A stretch of 64,000 nt of DNA from Chryseolinea lacunae (GTDB taxonomy: Bacteria > Bacteroidota > Bacteroidia > Cytophagales > Cyclobacteriaceae): positions 62,001 to 126,000 of the forward strand of contig NZ_JAERRB010000001.1 of the NCBI RefSeq assembly GCF_016735595.1. Direction: 5' to 3'. A model generated the notes under the pieces. The model had not been told where the DNA came from, did not search any database, and saw nothing but the letters and a program-made list of their open reading frames with translations. Made by a program: the position numbers and the translations under genes. Shown here piece after piece: positions 1 through 8,158 of this stretch. Within the stretch, counting starts at the first letter, position 1, and each line of letters starts with the position of its first letter.

Positions 1-2424
1 GTTTTTCACGGGCGTGCCGCTGAGGGTAATCTCCCAGCCTTTCTTCTCTGTCTTGATGCCGTTGATGCGTCCGCCTTCGTTGCCCGATGCTTCAGACCAC
101 TGCGACGTTACGATGCCCGGGCCGTTAATGGCGTTGAAGTAGGTCAGGTCAAAGCCAATGCGGTTGTCGAGGAATTTCATGCTGGCACCAATTTCCTTAG
201 AAGAGTTGGCGCTGGCTTTCAATGTTGTTGAGGCAAGCACCTTAGTGTAGTCTGCTGCGGGCAGGTTGTGTGCGCGATAGAGCGAGTAGGTGTTGCTGTT
301 GTAGAGCGGACCGTTATACGACGTGCTGTAGGTGTCGCCATATTCCAACGGATTGCTATAGCCAGCCGCCTGCCATGCGGGGCCGCTGTTGGCGTCGGTG
401 AAGGCGCTCTTCACGTTGGCATAGGATGCGCGCAGTTTGAACAACGAGATCACTTCGGGCATCGGAATGTATTCGTTCAGGCTTGTGCTCACACTCACCG
501 AAGGATAGAACCCGGTGTTGTGGCCGGAATAGAACGTCGAGAATTTATCAAGACGACCGGTGGTAGACAGGGTTGCATAGTGACGGAACGAAAGATCGAG
601 CGAGTAGTAGCCGCTGGCCACTTGCATGGGTGCTGTGTAGTTATAAGACTTCACCAGGTTCAGCGAGTTACCAAAGTTGTATACACCAGGCACGCTCAAA
701 TAGTCGGTGGTGTTATAGGACGAGTTGTATTGATACGTTCTCAGGTTGCCGCCCACCAGACCGGTGATGTTGAACGCGGGTGTGATGTCCTTATCAACGC
801 TGATCATGATGTCGGTGTTGTTTTCAAACAGGCTGCGCTTGTCTTCGCGATAGTCGCCTTGTTTCTGGTCGCGACCATAGGCCGAAGCCGAATACGGGAA
901 CTTCTCCGAACGCATCAGGTCCCACGATGTCACTTGCGTGCGCACGGCCACCTTGGCCCAATCGGTGAGATCATACTTCAGGGCCATAAAACCATAGAGG
1001 TCGGTCTTGTGGTGACCACGCAGCCACTCGTTGGCAAAGAACCAGGGGTTGTTGTAGCGGATGTATTCAAAGTTGCGTTGCTGAATACCTTCCTTGCCGG
1101 GCTGCCAGTAGTTTTTCAAATCGTTGATGTCCCAGTCTGCACCGGCCCAGATGTCGATGTTGTAGATGATACTGTTGGGGCCATAGGCCACATCGGGAAA
1201 GTTGTCGGTGTATTGTTTGTTGTAGTTGAGGTTGGTCTCAAAACGCAGGCGGGGTGTGAAGTTGTAGCCCAGCGACACGTTAAAGTTTGTGATGTTGAGC
1301 TGCGTGTTGGGCACAATGCCGCGTTGATAGGTTTGCGTTGCCGACACCCGGAAGTCAGACTTCTCGGTCGAACCAGCGATGGCGATGTTGTTGGTAGACA
1401 GGATGCCGGTCTGGAGAAAACGTTGCAGGTTGTTCTTGCCGCGTGCCGTCCAGGGAGTGGCCGTGCGCACACCGGTGTTCGGATCCATGGGGCTGTCGTA
1501 TTGAGAAATGAGCTGGCCATTGAAGCGGGGTCCCCACACGTCATAGTCGTTTTGGTTGTAGCCGTTCTTCTGTCCGAAGTCGTCATCGCCAAAGCGGTAG
1601 GTGTTGTATTCGCCGGGGCCGTATTCGTTTTGCACATCGGGTATGGTAAGGAAGCCTTTGCTGGCCATGGTGCTCGAGTTGAACTCAATGGCAATGCCGC
1701 GGTTGTCTTTTGTACCGCGTTTGGTGGTGATGAGGATGGCGCCATTGCGTCCGCGCGAGCCATAGAGGGCGGCGGCGTTGGGTCCTTTCAATACAGTGTA
1801 GGTATCGATGTCGTCGGGGCTGATGTTCCAGGAGTCGCTCACCACGGGCACGCCGTCAATAACAATGAGCACATCTGTTTCACCACGCAACACCAGCTGC
1901 GGGCGTCCCATCATTTCGGAAGAGGCACCAACGGTGAGACCGGCCACTTTGCCGGCCAGCGAGTTGAGGGCGTTGGGTTCGCGTGCCTTCACCAGGTCGG
2001 CACCCTGCACCTTTTGTTGCGAGTAGCCGATCTTGGCGGCGTCTTTCTCAACACCAAGGGCGGTCACCACCACTTCGCTGAGTTGGGTGGCATCGCTGGC
2101 CAACGTCACGTCTACTGCCGTGCGCCCGGCCAACGGAACTTCTTGTGCAACATAGCCCACAAACGAAAACAACAGGGTTGCGTCGCCCGAGGGAACGTTG
2201 ATGGCATAGCGGCCTTGTGCGTCGGAGATCGTGCCTTGTGAGGTTCCTTTCACAAGAATGTTTACACCGGGCAACGGCGAATTGTCTTCGCCGGAAATGA
2301 TCTGACCGGTTACCGATGTCTGTGCATAGGCACAAACAGCGAACAGCCATGTCGCGGCGAAAAGCCACGCACGACGGGAGGATGTTGCTAAAGAAATGAT
2401 TTTCCTTAGTAAAGGTTGGTTCAT
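1..2424 (-). CDS. SusC/RagA-family TonB-dependent outer membrane receptor (C-terminus beyond window)
   Basis: Imports oligosaccharides or other large nutrients across the outer membrane with a SusD partner. The reverse strand reads open from an ATG at 2424 to base 1, giving the first 808 residues; such receptors are usually about 1000 residues, so roughly the last fifth is missing. Visible in order are a signal peptide, a CarboxypepD_reg-like domain (TSVTGQIISGEDNSPLPGVN), the SEVVVTALG segment, and a plug domain with the family-typical GPNAAALYGSRGRNGAILIT stretch, followed by barrel sequence. A partner susD would lie left of the window. The gene is monocistronic within what can be seen. Confident on family, no evidence on substrate. 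Confidence 0.95.
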   Translation of the reverse strand, partial: MNQPLLRKIISLATSSRRAWLFAATWLFAVCAYAQTSVTGQIISGEDNSPLPGVNILVKGTSQGTISDAQGRYAINVPSGDATLLFSFVGYVAQEVPLAGRTAVDVTLASDATQLSEVVVTALGVEKDAAKIGYSQQKVQGADLVKAREPNALNSLAGKVAGLTVGASSEMMGRPQLVLRGETDVLIVIDGVPVVSDSWNISPDDIDTYTVLKGPNAAALYGSRGRNGAILITTKRGTKDNRGIAIEFNSSTMASKGFLTIPDVQNEYGPGEYNTYRFGDDDFGQKNGYNQNDYDVWGPRFNGQLISQYDSPMDPNTGVRTATPWTARGKNNLQRFLQTGILSTNNIAIAGSTEKSDFRVSATQTYQRGIVPNTQLNITNFNVSLGYNFTPRLRFETNLNYNKQYTDNFPDVAYGPNSIIYNIDIWAGADWDINDLKNYWQPGKEGIQQRNFEYIRYNNPWFFANEWLRGHHKTDLYGFMALKYDLTDWAKVAVRTQVTSWDLMRSEKFPYSASAYGRDQKQGDYREDKRSLFENNTDIMISVDKDITPAFNITGLVGGNLRTYQYNSSYNTTDYLSVPGVYNFGNSLNLVKSYNYTAPMQVASGYYSLDLSFRHYATLSTTGRLDKFSTFYSGHNTGFYPSVSVSTSLNEYIPMPEVISLFKLRASYANVKSAFTDANSGPAWQAAGYSNPLEYGDTYSTSYNGPLYNSNTYSLYRAHNLPAADYTKVLASTTLKASANSSKEIGASMKFLDNRIGFDLTYFNAINGPGIVTSQWSEASGNEGGRINGIKTEKKGWEITLSGTPVKN

Positions 2425-2765
2425 ACAGTAAAGTGGTTAAGGTTGCTGCGCGGTGGCCACCGTTTGGCGGGGCTCATCCGGCAGTCAAAGATTGGGGTTT
2501 GCCTTCACGTGGTGTTTAGAAGAATGTTATCTGTCGTTTACCATTGGACATGGAAATGAACCGTTTGTGAATGCACGACCGCGAGATGTTGAATGGTAGT
2601 CACCTTTGTTTTTTTTTGTGATGGTGGTGACGGGTTCGGAGGTTACCGGAAGGTTAAGGATGGATATTGTGGGGTAACATGGATGGCACGGGAAGAGGTT
2701 GGCTTTTGATGGAATTCTTTTGGTGAGGCGTGTGTATTGTGGAGTGAAACCGGTTATATTTCTGT
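2425..2765. other. Intergenic region between divergent genes
   Basis: This 341-bp stretch separates the leftward SusC gene from the rightward DUF763 gene and must hold both promoters. A GTCACC...GGTGAC inverted pair flanks a run of nine T residues near 2595-2635. No convincing Bacteroidota TAnnTTTG promoter box was found. Confidence 0.5.
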
Positions 2766-3986
2766 ATGCCCAAATTGCATTTTAATAGTGTTCGGTCCGC
2801 CGATCTGCCGTTGCACTACGGGCAGGTGCCGCCATGGCTGGCGCAGCGGATGAGCGCGTTGGGCGGGGCGATTGTGGAATCGATTGTATTGGAATATGGG
2901 AAGTCGGCCGTGCTGAGCCGGTTAAGCGATCCGTTTTGGTTTCAGGCCTTTGGCTGTGTGCTGGGCATGGATTGGCATTCGTCGGGGATCACCACGTCGG
3001 TGATGGGCGCGTTGAAGAAGGCCGTGAACCCGATGTTTAAAGACCTGGGCATTTACGTGTGTGGTGGCAAGGGACGGCATTCGCGGCAGACACCGCTGGA
3101 GCTGATGCAGCTTTCGGAAAGAACTGGGTTGAATGGTGATGCGCTGGTCAGGTCCAGCAAGCTCACCGCCAAAGTAGACAACACCGCCATTCAGGATGGC
3201 TTCCAGATTTACCTACACACCTTTGTAGTGACCGACACCGGCGAGTGGACCGTGGTGCAACAAGGCATGAACGACGCCAGCGGCATGGCGCGGCGCTATC
3301 ACTGGCACTCGGAGCAGGTGAAGTCGTTTGTCGAAAATCCGCACACCTTCATCTATGGAAAAAATCAGGGTGAGATTCTGAACCTCGCCGACACCGGCGC
3401 CGCACACGCCAAAACCTCGATGCTGGAAATTGTGAAAGAGAAACCCGCCATCATGCTGCCGGAAATTCAGCGCCTCGTTATGCCCAGGCACCACGACGTG
3501 CAGTCGAAAGATGTTGACCTGAAACGACTGGGTGCTGTGTTGACCCTCGCGCAGGAACGTGCCCTGCCCGACTTCGAATCGTTGTTGTTGCTGGAGGGCG
3601 TGGGGCCGCGCACCATTCAATCGCTGGCGTTGGTGAGCGAAGTCATTCACGGAGCACCGTCGCGCTTCACCGATCCCGCGCGGTTCTCGTTTGCGCACGG
3701 TGGCAAAGACGGTCACCCGTTTCCCGTGCCCACAAAAGTATATGACGAGACCATCGAGATATTAAAGACTTCGGTAGAGAAAGCAAAGATCGGCGATCAG
3801 GATAAACAAGCGGCCATCAAAAGCCTGACGCTGGTGGCACAACGCATGGAGAAAAATTTCGAACCCGAAGAAGAAGCCTTCGCCAAAGTGATTGCCCAGG
3901 AACGGGCGGAGTCCTACAAGTATGGCGGCCGCACTGTGTTTGGAAAAGCAAAGCCGCCTTCTGATAATCAATTGAATCTGTTCTAA
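2766..3986 (+). CDS. DUF763 family protein with C-terminal clamp-like motif
   Basis: Protein of 406 residues that matches the DUF763 family by recall (N-terminal RSADLPLHYGQVPPWL, an SGITTSV segment and a CGGKGRHS loop at about 99-106); its biochemical role is not established. A helix-hairpin-helix-like segment, LLLLEGVGPRTI, sits at about 273-284 and suggests nucleic acid contact. The last five residues are QLNLF, matching the QLxLF consensus by which bacterial repair and replication proteins bind the beta sliding clamp. It stands alone, with a divergent receptor gene on one side and a convergent small gene on the other. Starts at ATG. A DNA metabolism role is inference from the two motifs. 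Confidence 0.85.
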   Translation: MPKLHFNSVRSADLPLHYGQVPPWLAQRMSALGGAIVESIVLEYGKSAVLSRLSDPFWFQAFGCVLGMDWHSSGITTSVMGALKKAVNPMFKDLGIYVCGGKGRHSRQTPLELMQLSERTGLNGDALVRSSKLTAKVDNTAIQDGFQIYLHTFVVTDTGEWTVVQQGMNDASGMARRYHWHSEQVKSFVENPHTFIYGKNQGEILNLADTGAAHAKTSMLEIVKEKPAIMLPEIQRLVMPRHHDVQSKDVDLKRLGAVLTLAQERALPDFESLLLLEGVGPRTIQSLALVSEVIHGAPSRFTDPARFSFAHGGKDGHPFPVPTKVYDETIEILKTSVEKAKIGDQDKQAAIKSLTLVAQRMEKNFEPEEEAFAKVIAQERAESYKYGGRTVFGKAKPPSDNQLNLF

Positions 3987-4075
3987 CCACGTCGTTGACT
4001 GTTGGGTCGCGTATTTGTAGCGATGTCAGCATTCAACAAATCAGTTCTATCAAATCCATCTCAACCACGAAGGTG

Positions 4076-4116
4076 CGATAACGCAAAGAAAAAACACAGA
4101 GCCCTTTGCGTTATCG
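4076..4116. repeat. Perfect 13-bp inverted repeat between convergent genes
   Basis: CGATAACGCAAAG at 4076-4088 is exactly complementary to CTTTGCGTTATCG at 4104-4116, with a 15-base A-rich loop. It lies between the ends of the DUF763 gene and the small membrane protein gene, so a bidirectional terminator is the simplest reading. No clear T-run follows, so a dispersed intergenic repeat is also possible. Confidence 0.6.
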
Positions 4117-4130
4117 AATGCACCCTCGGG

Positions 4131-4499
4131 CTATCTGAACTGCCGGTGGTTAACCTCCACAACCCATTCTTTCGCTCCCCGCTTCTCCCCTTGCTTCACA
4201 ACCTTCATAACCGCCGCGTTCTTTTTTTGTGTTAACGTTTCAATTTCCTGTTCGCACTTCTGTTCATCAAAAAGATGGTGTATCGAAGCTTTGGAAACCT
4301 CATCATAAAAATCGTAGTTGATTTGTTGGATCAGGCGCGCCTGCACCTCGTCGAGGTTATACAGGCCTTGCACTTCCGCCGTGATGCACGCGACGGAAAA
4401 TTTTCTGTCTTCCCATTGCTGAACAGCAAAACAAAGTCCCATCGTTGCAAACGTGCAGAGGATCCAGACGGCATCTCTCAAATGTGTTTGTAAGTTCAC
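4131..4499 (-). CDS. Small single-pass membrane protein, function unknown
   Basis: A 122-residue protein starting at GTG. It has one hydrophobic segment near the N-terminus (about residues 10-26, WILCTFATMGLCFAV) and a charged helical remainder with coiled-coil character (EQEIETLTQKKNAAVMKVVKQ). No family recognised. It faces the DUF763 gene across an inverted repeat and is read towards it. The reading frame has plausible composition and no better frame competes, but its short length keeps confidence moderate. Confidence 0.5.
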   Translation of the reverse strand: MNLQTHLRDAVWILCTFATMGLCFAVQQWEDRKFSVACITAEVQGLYNLDEVQARLIQQINYDFYDEVSKASIHHLFDEQKCEQEIETLTQKKNAAVMKVVKQGEKRGAKEWVVEVNHRQFR

Positions 4500-4576
4500 C
4501 GGTCAATCTGTTTTAAAGTTTGGATATGCTGTGGCACTCGCTCACATCCAAGAGACAGGTGAAAGATGTCTTGCCA

Positions 4577-5779
4577 CTATCGGCGGCCCGAAAAATTTAT
4601 GCGGTAGGAAATACTGGCCTCCCATCCCACCCAATGTTGCAGGGCCTGGTAGTCGAGGCGACGGGGATTGATGATGATCACTTTGGTGACAACGGTTTCG
4701 GGCTGACGGTCATACGACCCGCTCACGCCTCTGGACGGCAACGCCACCACACCCGACTTTTCATAGTGGCCGATGGTCACATCCTGGTAGTCGAACGTTG
4801 TGGTGAGCCGATTAAAGGTGGGGCCTGCGCGCAGGTTCAGGTTGCGACCGATGGTGTATTGCACCATCCATTTCATTTGCCAGTGCGCGGCGGTGATGCG
4901 AACATTTTCTTCTACAAAGCGACCATAGAAGTTAGACGTGGTCCTGGTGGTTTCGGTCATCGGCGAAAACGAGATGACGGGGTTCACCGAAAAATTTCTT
5001 TTGATGTGCAGCGACGAACCCACACCATAGGAACCCTTATACTTGCTGTCGCTCATCCATGCCGCACCCAGCACCGCATAGAACGGACGCATGCCCGCCT
5101 GAAATTCGGCACCCACCGAATAGTCGTTCAACACAAAACCTCCACTGGCAAACCAGCCAAGCTTGTTGCGCCGTGTAATCTTGTTGATGTAGCGGGCCGG
5201 CACATTGCGCAGCGTGGCCGCATTAAAATATACCTGAAGGTTTTGCAGATCGGTTTCCAGTTGGTCACGGTCCAGCGTAGCGGTAGAATAGTCGGTACTG
5301 TTGTCGCCGGTCCATCGGTGAAGAAACGCTTCGTCGGTGGTTGATTCAGGCTCGGGGGCACTGGGCATGATGCTGTTGTTGGCAGGCTTCAGCACCTTCT
5401 CCACAAAAGGTTGTGAAGGCATGGCCAACACCGGCGTGAGTGTTTTGATGACGACATATTTTCCCTGCACCTTGAACGACAAGTTCACGAGCTTGCCCAA
5501 CAGCACCAGCACTTCTTCGATGGAGCGGTTGTGGACCGACAACGTGACGCGATGGTCCATCGCGATTTTGTCGGTGCTATAAATAAAGTGAAGACCCGAC
5601 ACGCGCTCCAGTTCGTGCACGACCTGCTGAAACGTTTGGCCATGAAAGGAAAAGGAATAGCCATGCGGCGAAAATTTTTCCACCGACTGGGACTGGACGA
5701 CTTGCGGCATCCAGAAGAGCATTGCCGTAACGATCAGATTACGGGCAACCTTCGCCTTCCAATGTAAAAATTGTTCCAC
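4577..5779 (-). CDS. STN-domain protein with C-terminal outer membrane barrel
   Basis: Likely outer membrane partner of the sigma/anti-sigma pair upstream. Residues 1-32 form a signal peptide. Residues about 45-115 form an STN (secretin/TonB short N-terminal) domain, with the typical FQQVVHELERVSGLHFIYS and SIEEVLVLLGKL segments. The last about 200 residues are alternating beta-strand sequence like a small barrel ending in YRINFSGRR. In classic FecIR systems the STN domain sits on a TonB-dependent receptor; here no plug or large barrel follows. The start is a GTG overlapping the FecR gene by 41 bp; the later ATG at 5722 would destroy the signal peptide. Coupled to the FecR gene. Confidence 0.75.
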   Translation of the reverse strand: MEQFLHWKAKVARNLIVTAMLFWMPQVVQSQSVEKFSPHGYSFSFHGQTFQQVVHELERVSGLHFIYSTDKIAMDHRVTLSVHNRSIEEVLVLLGKLVNLSFKVQGKYVVIKTLTPVLAMPSQPFVEKVLKPANNSIMPSAPEPESTTDEAFLHRWTGDNSTDYSTATLDRDQLETDLQNLQVYFNAATLRNVPARYINKITRRNKLGWFASGGFVLNDYSVGAEFQAGMRPFYAVLGAAWMSDSKYKGSYGVGSSLHIKRNFSVNPVISFSPMTETTRTTSNFYGRFVEENVRITAAHWQMKWMVQYTIGRNLNLRAGPTFNRLTTTFDYQDVTIGHYEKSGVVALPSRGVSGSYDRQPETVVTKVIIINPRRLDYQALQHWVGWEASISYRINFSGRR

Positions 5780-6776
5780 TGCTTGCTACGGAAAGGTTAA
5801 GCGATTCCGCCACTAAAGTTAAAAGATTTTCGGCAGAATCATTCTCGAAAGTTGCCGTGAGCCGGCAATTTGTGATGTTGGTGTCCGACACTTTTATAGT
5901 GCAGGGATAGGCCTTTTCCAGGTCGCGAATCACATCGCGAAGCGGGGCATCGTTAAAGACAAAGCGGTGTGTAGCATAGCCCCATTCGTTTGCATTGACC
6001 GAATCGGTGGTTTCGATGTTGCCCGATTTTTCGGCCCGTCCGGTAGCACCAGCTTCCAGGTAAGTGCTGTCGGTGTCGGTATAGACCAACACCTTGCCTT
6101 CCATCACCGACACCACAAGTGCGCCGTCTTTCAGCACCACGTTGAAGGCCGTGCCAATCACTTTGATGTTGCCCACGGCGGTGTGGATGATGAAGGGATT
6201 CTTGCGGTCGCGTGTCACTTTAAAAAACGCTTCGCCTTCCAGCAAGTTCACTTCACGATGATGACTGTTAAATTCATTGGAGTAGGAAAGCCTGCTGTTC
6301 CGGAACACGGTGGCGATAGATTGATCGGGCAGGTTCACGTGTTGCAGGTTTTCGGCGGTGGCAATGTAGGTGGCATTTTCGTCGCCGGGGGTTGTGCGCA
6401 GCACGGCATACAGCACCACGCCCGAAACCACCAGGGCCAGCACAGTGGCCGCCACGCGAAACGCCTGCCGGTTCAGGCGCGCCCAACGCGAGGGCACAGA
6501 CACCGGCAAGGCCTGCTCTTCTTTCAACTGCGGCGCCACGTCCAGCCAGGCAGCTTTGGCGTTGACACGCCGCACCGGTTGCTGCGGGTGCACATCGCGC
6601 CAGGTGTCTTGCAACTCCACAAACCTCGACTGGTGACGCAGGTCCTTCAAGGCATCCTGCAACGCCATGGCTTCCTCCGGCGACGCCTCTCCGCAGAGGT
6701 AGCGCACCATGAGTTCGTCCGTTATGTCAATGTCATTTCCCTTCTTCACTCGACTCTGATTTTCATTGTTAAACAA
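5739..6776 (-). CDS. FecR-family anti-sigma factor
   Basis: Inner membrane regulator that holds the neighbouring ECF sigma factor and passes a signal from the periplasm. The 345-residue protein has a cytoplasmic part with TDELMVRYLCGEASPEE, a transmembrane helix at about 88-108, a FecR domain (LLEGEAFFKV, VGNIKVIGTAFNV) and a C-terminal DUF4974 domain (FNDAPLRDVIRDLEKAY). The listed start is a TTG overlapping the sigma gene stop by 8 bp; a GTG at 6749 is an alternative. Gene order sigma, FecR, STN-protein indicates one signalling operon. Confidence 0.9.
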   Translation of the reverse strand: MFNNENQSRVKKGNDIDITDELMVRYLCGEASPEEAMALQDALKDLRHQSRFVELQDTWRDVHPQQPVRRVNAKAAWLDVAPQLKEEQALPVSVPSRWARLNRQAFRVAATVLALVVSGVVLYAVLRTTPGDENATYIATAENLQHVNLPDQSIATVFRNSRLSYSNEFNSHHREVNLLEGEAFFKVTRDRKNPFIIHTAVGNIKVIGTAFNVVLKDGALVVSVMEGKVLVYTDTDSTYLEAGATGRAEKSGNIETTDSVNANEWGYATHRFVFNDAPLRDVIRDLEKAYPCTIKVSDTNITNCRLTATFENDSAENLLTLVAESLNLSVASSGTIFTLEGEGCP

Positions 6777-7317
6777 AATTATCCTTCAACTTCGATCGCA
6801 ATATCTTTAACGCCTTGCTCACCTGATTCTCGATGGTGTTCACCGACAGGTTCAGCCGCGCCGCAATGGCGGCATACTTCATCTCTTCATAGCGACTCAT
6901 CACAAAGATGATGCGGCACTGCTCGGGCAACGCGGCGATGGCGGCCTTCACGCGTTCTTCCAGTTCGTCGGGAAACACGTCGGGCTGTTGCACCTCGTGC
7001 AGCATCTGGAGGGCACCTTGTTCCTGGTGCTTCCACTTGATGGCGCGATGTTCGAGCTGGTTGATGCACTGATGATAGACGGACCTGAACAAATACGACC
7101 GCATGGAATGATGGATGTCGAGGTCGGCACGTTTCTCCCACACTTTCACAAACAGGGCCTGCACCACATCCTCTGCTTCGTCCATGTCTTTCAGCATGGT
7201 GCAGGCATATTGACACAGTCCCTCATAGCAGGCGTGAAACACCTGCTGAAAAGCGCCCTGGTCGCCTCCACGAATAGCCCTGACAATATCCTGATCGGGC
7301 ACGGTTGCCATCATCAT
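6769..7317 (-). CDS. ECF RNA polymerase sigma factor, FecI-like
   Basis: Alternative sigma factor of 182 residues. Region 2 is seen in the first half (MLKDMDEAEDVVQALFVKVW) and region 4 in the second half (LPEQCRIIFVMSRYEE and a helix-turn-helix around AAIAARLNLSVNTIENQVSKA). It belongs to the Bacteroidota FecI-like group that pairs with FecR proteins, and its stop codon overlaps the FecR start. Three consecutive ATG codons (7317, 7314, 7311) could each be the start. Its target promoters cannot be read from the window. Confidence 0.92.
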   Translation of the reverse strand: MMMATVPDQDIVRAIRGGDQGAFQQVFHACYEGLCQYACTMLKDMDEAEDVVQALFVKVWEKRADLDIHHSMRSYLFRSVYHQCINQLEHRAIKWKHQEQGALQMLHEVQQPDVFPDELEERVKAAIAALPEQCRIIFVMSRYEEMKYAAIAARLNLSVNTIENQVSKALKILRSKLKDNFV

Positions 7318-7516
7318 GTGTTAAAGAGAAACCAAATTAGCGTTTTTTACCTTTACCCTTTGTGTAGAGACAGGCAAAATGGCCGATACCACCATAGGGC
7401 ATACGGATTTTTTTGAATACGCCCGTCCCAACCCTGCTTGGGCCCAGGCGCCAGCCAAACGCCATTTTTGTTGACTTGCCCTGTAACCAATTTCTCAACC
7501 CCACGGTTTAGGGGAT

Positions 7517-8125
7517 ATGGATCAACTCAGCATGTTTGGTGAAGGTGGCAAAAGCGAAGGCTTGCCGCAAGATGTATTGGCCTACACCCCTGCCCTCTTC
7601 AACGCGCACGAAAGTTCAACGTTTCTCGGCGCGCTCATTGCCGACACGCCCTGGGAACAGCGCGTGGTGAAGATGTATGGCAAAGAGATGCTCACGCCGC
7701 GACTCACGGCCTGGTATGGCGACGAAAATAAAAACTATGCTTACACGGGCAACCGCTTCCATCCGTTGCCGTGGACGCCTGCGTTACTGGCCATCAAAGA
7801 GCGAATTGAGCCGCTGTCGGGTGTGCGCTTCAACAGCGTGTTGTTAAACTATTACCGCGACGGCAACGACTCTGTGGCCTGGCACGCCGACGATGAAACG
7901 GAGTTGGGCAAACAGCCCGTGATCGCCTCGGTGAGCTTTGGACAAATGCGCCGGTTCGACATTCGTCACAAGATTAATCATGACCGGAAATATTCCGTGC
8001 GCCTGGAAAATGGATCGCTGTTGTTGATGAAGGGCGATCTGCAACAACATTGGGAACACCGCGTGGCAAAGTCCACCACGCCCATGAAGGCGCGCGTGAA
8101 CCTCACGTTCCGGATCATTCAGTAA
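7517..8125 (+). CDS. AlkB-family 2-oxoglutarate/Fe(II) DNA demethylase
   Basis: Oxidative repair of alkylated bases. The 202-residue protein has the ALKBH2/3-like substrate loop PRLTAWYGD at about 61-69, the NYYRDG stretch before the iron ligands, iron ligands H123 and D125 (WHADDE) and H181 (WEHRV), and the RxNxTxR 2-oxoglutarate motif (R193, R199). Residues 3-7 read QLSMF, close to the QL[SD]LF sliding-clamp binding consensus, at the extreme N-terminus where it would be flexible. Monocistronic, convergent with the porin gene. Confident on function; the clamp contact is inference. Confidence 0.95.
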   Translation: MDQLSMFGEGGKSEGLPQDVLAYTPALFNAHESSTFLGALIADTPWEQRVVKMYGKEMLTPRLTAWYGDENKNYAYTGNRFHPLPWTPALLAIKERIEPLSGVRFNSVLLNYYRDGNDSVAWHADDETELGKQPVIASVSFGQMRRFDIRHKINHDRKYSVRLENGSLLLMKGDLQQHWEHRVAKSTTPMKARVNLTFRIIQ

Positions 8126-8158
8126 ACCTCACACACAACGCTTCCGCTGTTGGTGACT

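Noticed and set aside
268-2241. 657-codon open frame on the plus strand
   Set aside because: It is antisense to the SusC gene and arises from the GC-rich third positions of that gene; its translation has low-complexity valine/histidine/glycine composition and no signal or domain.
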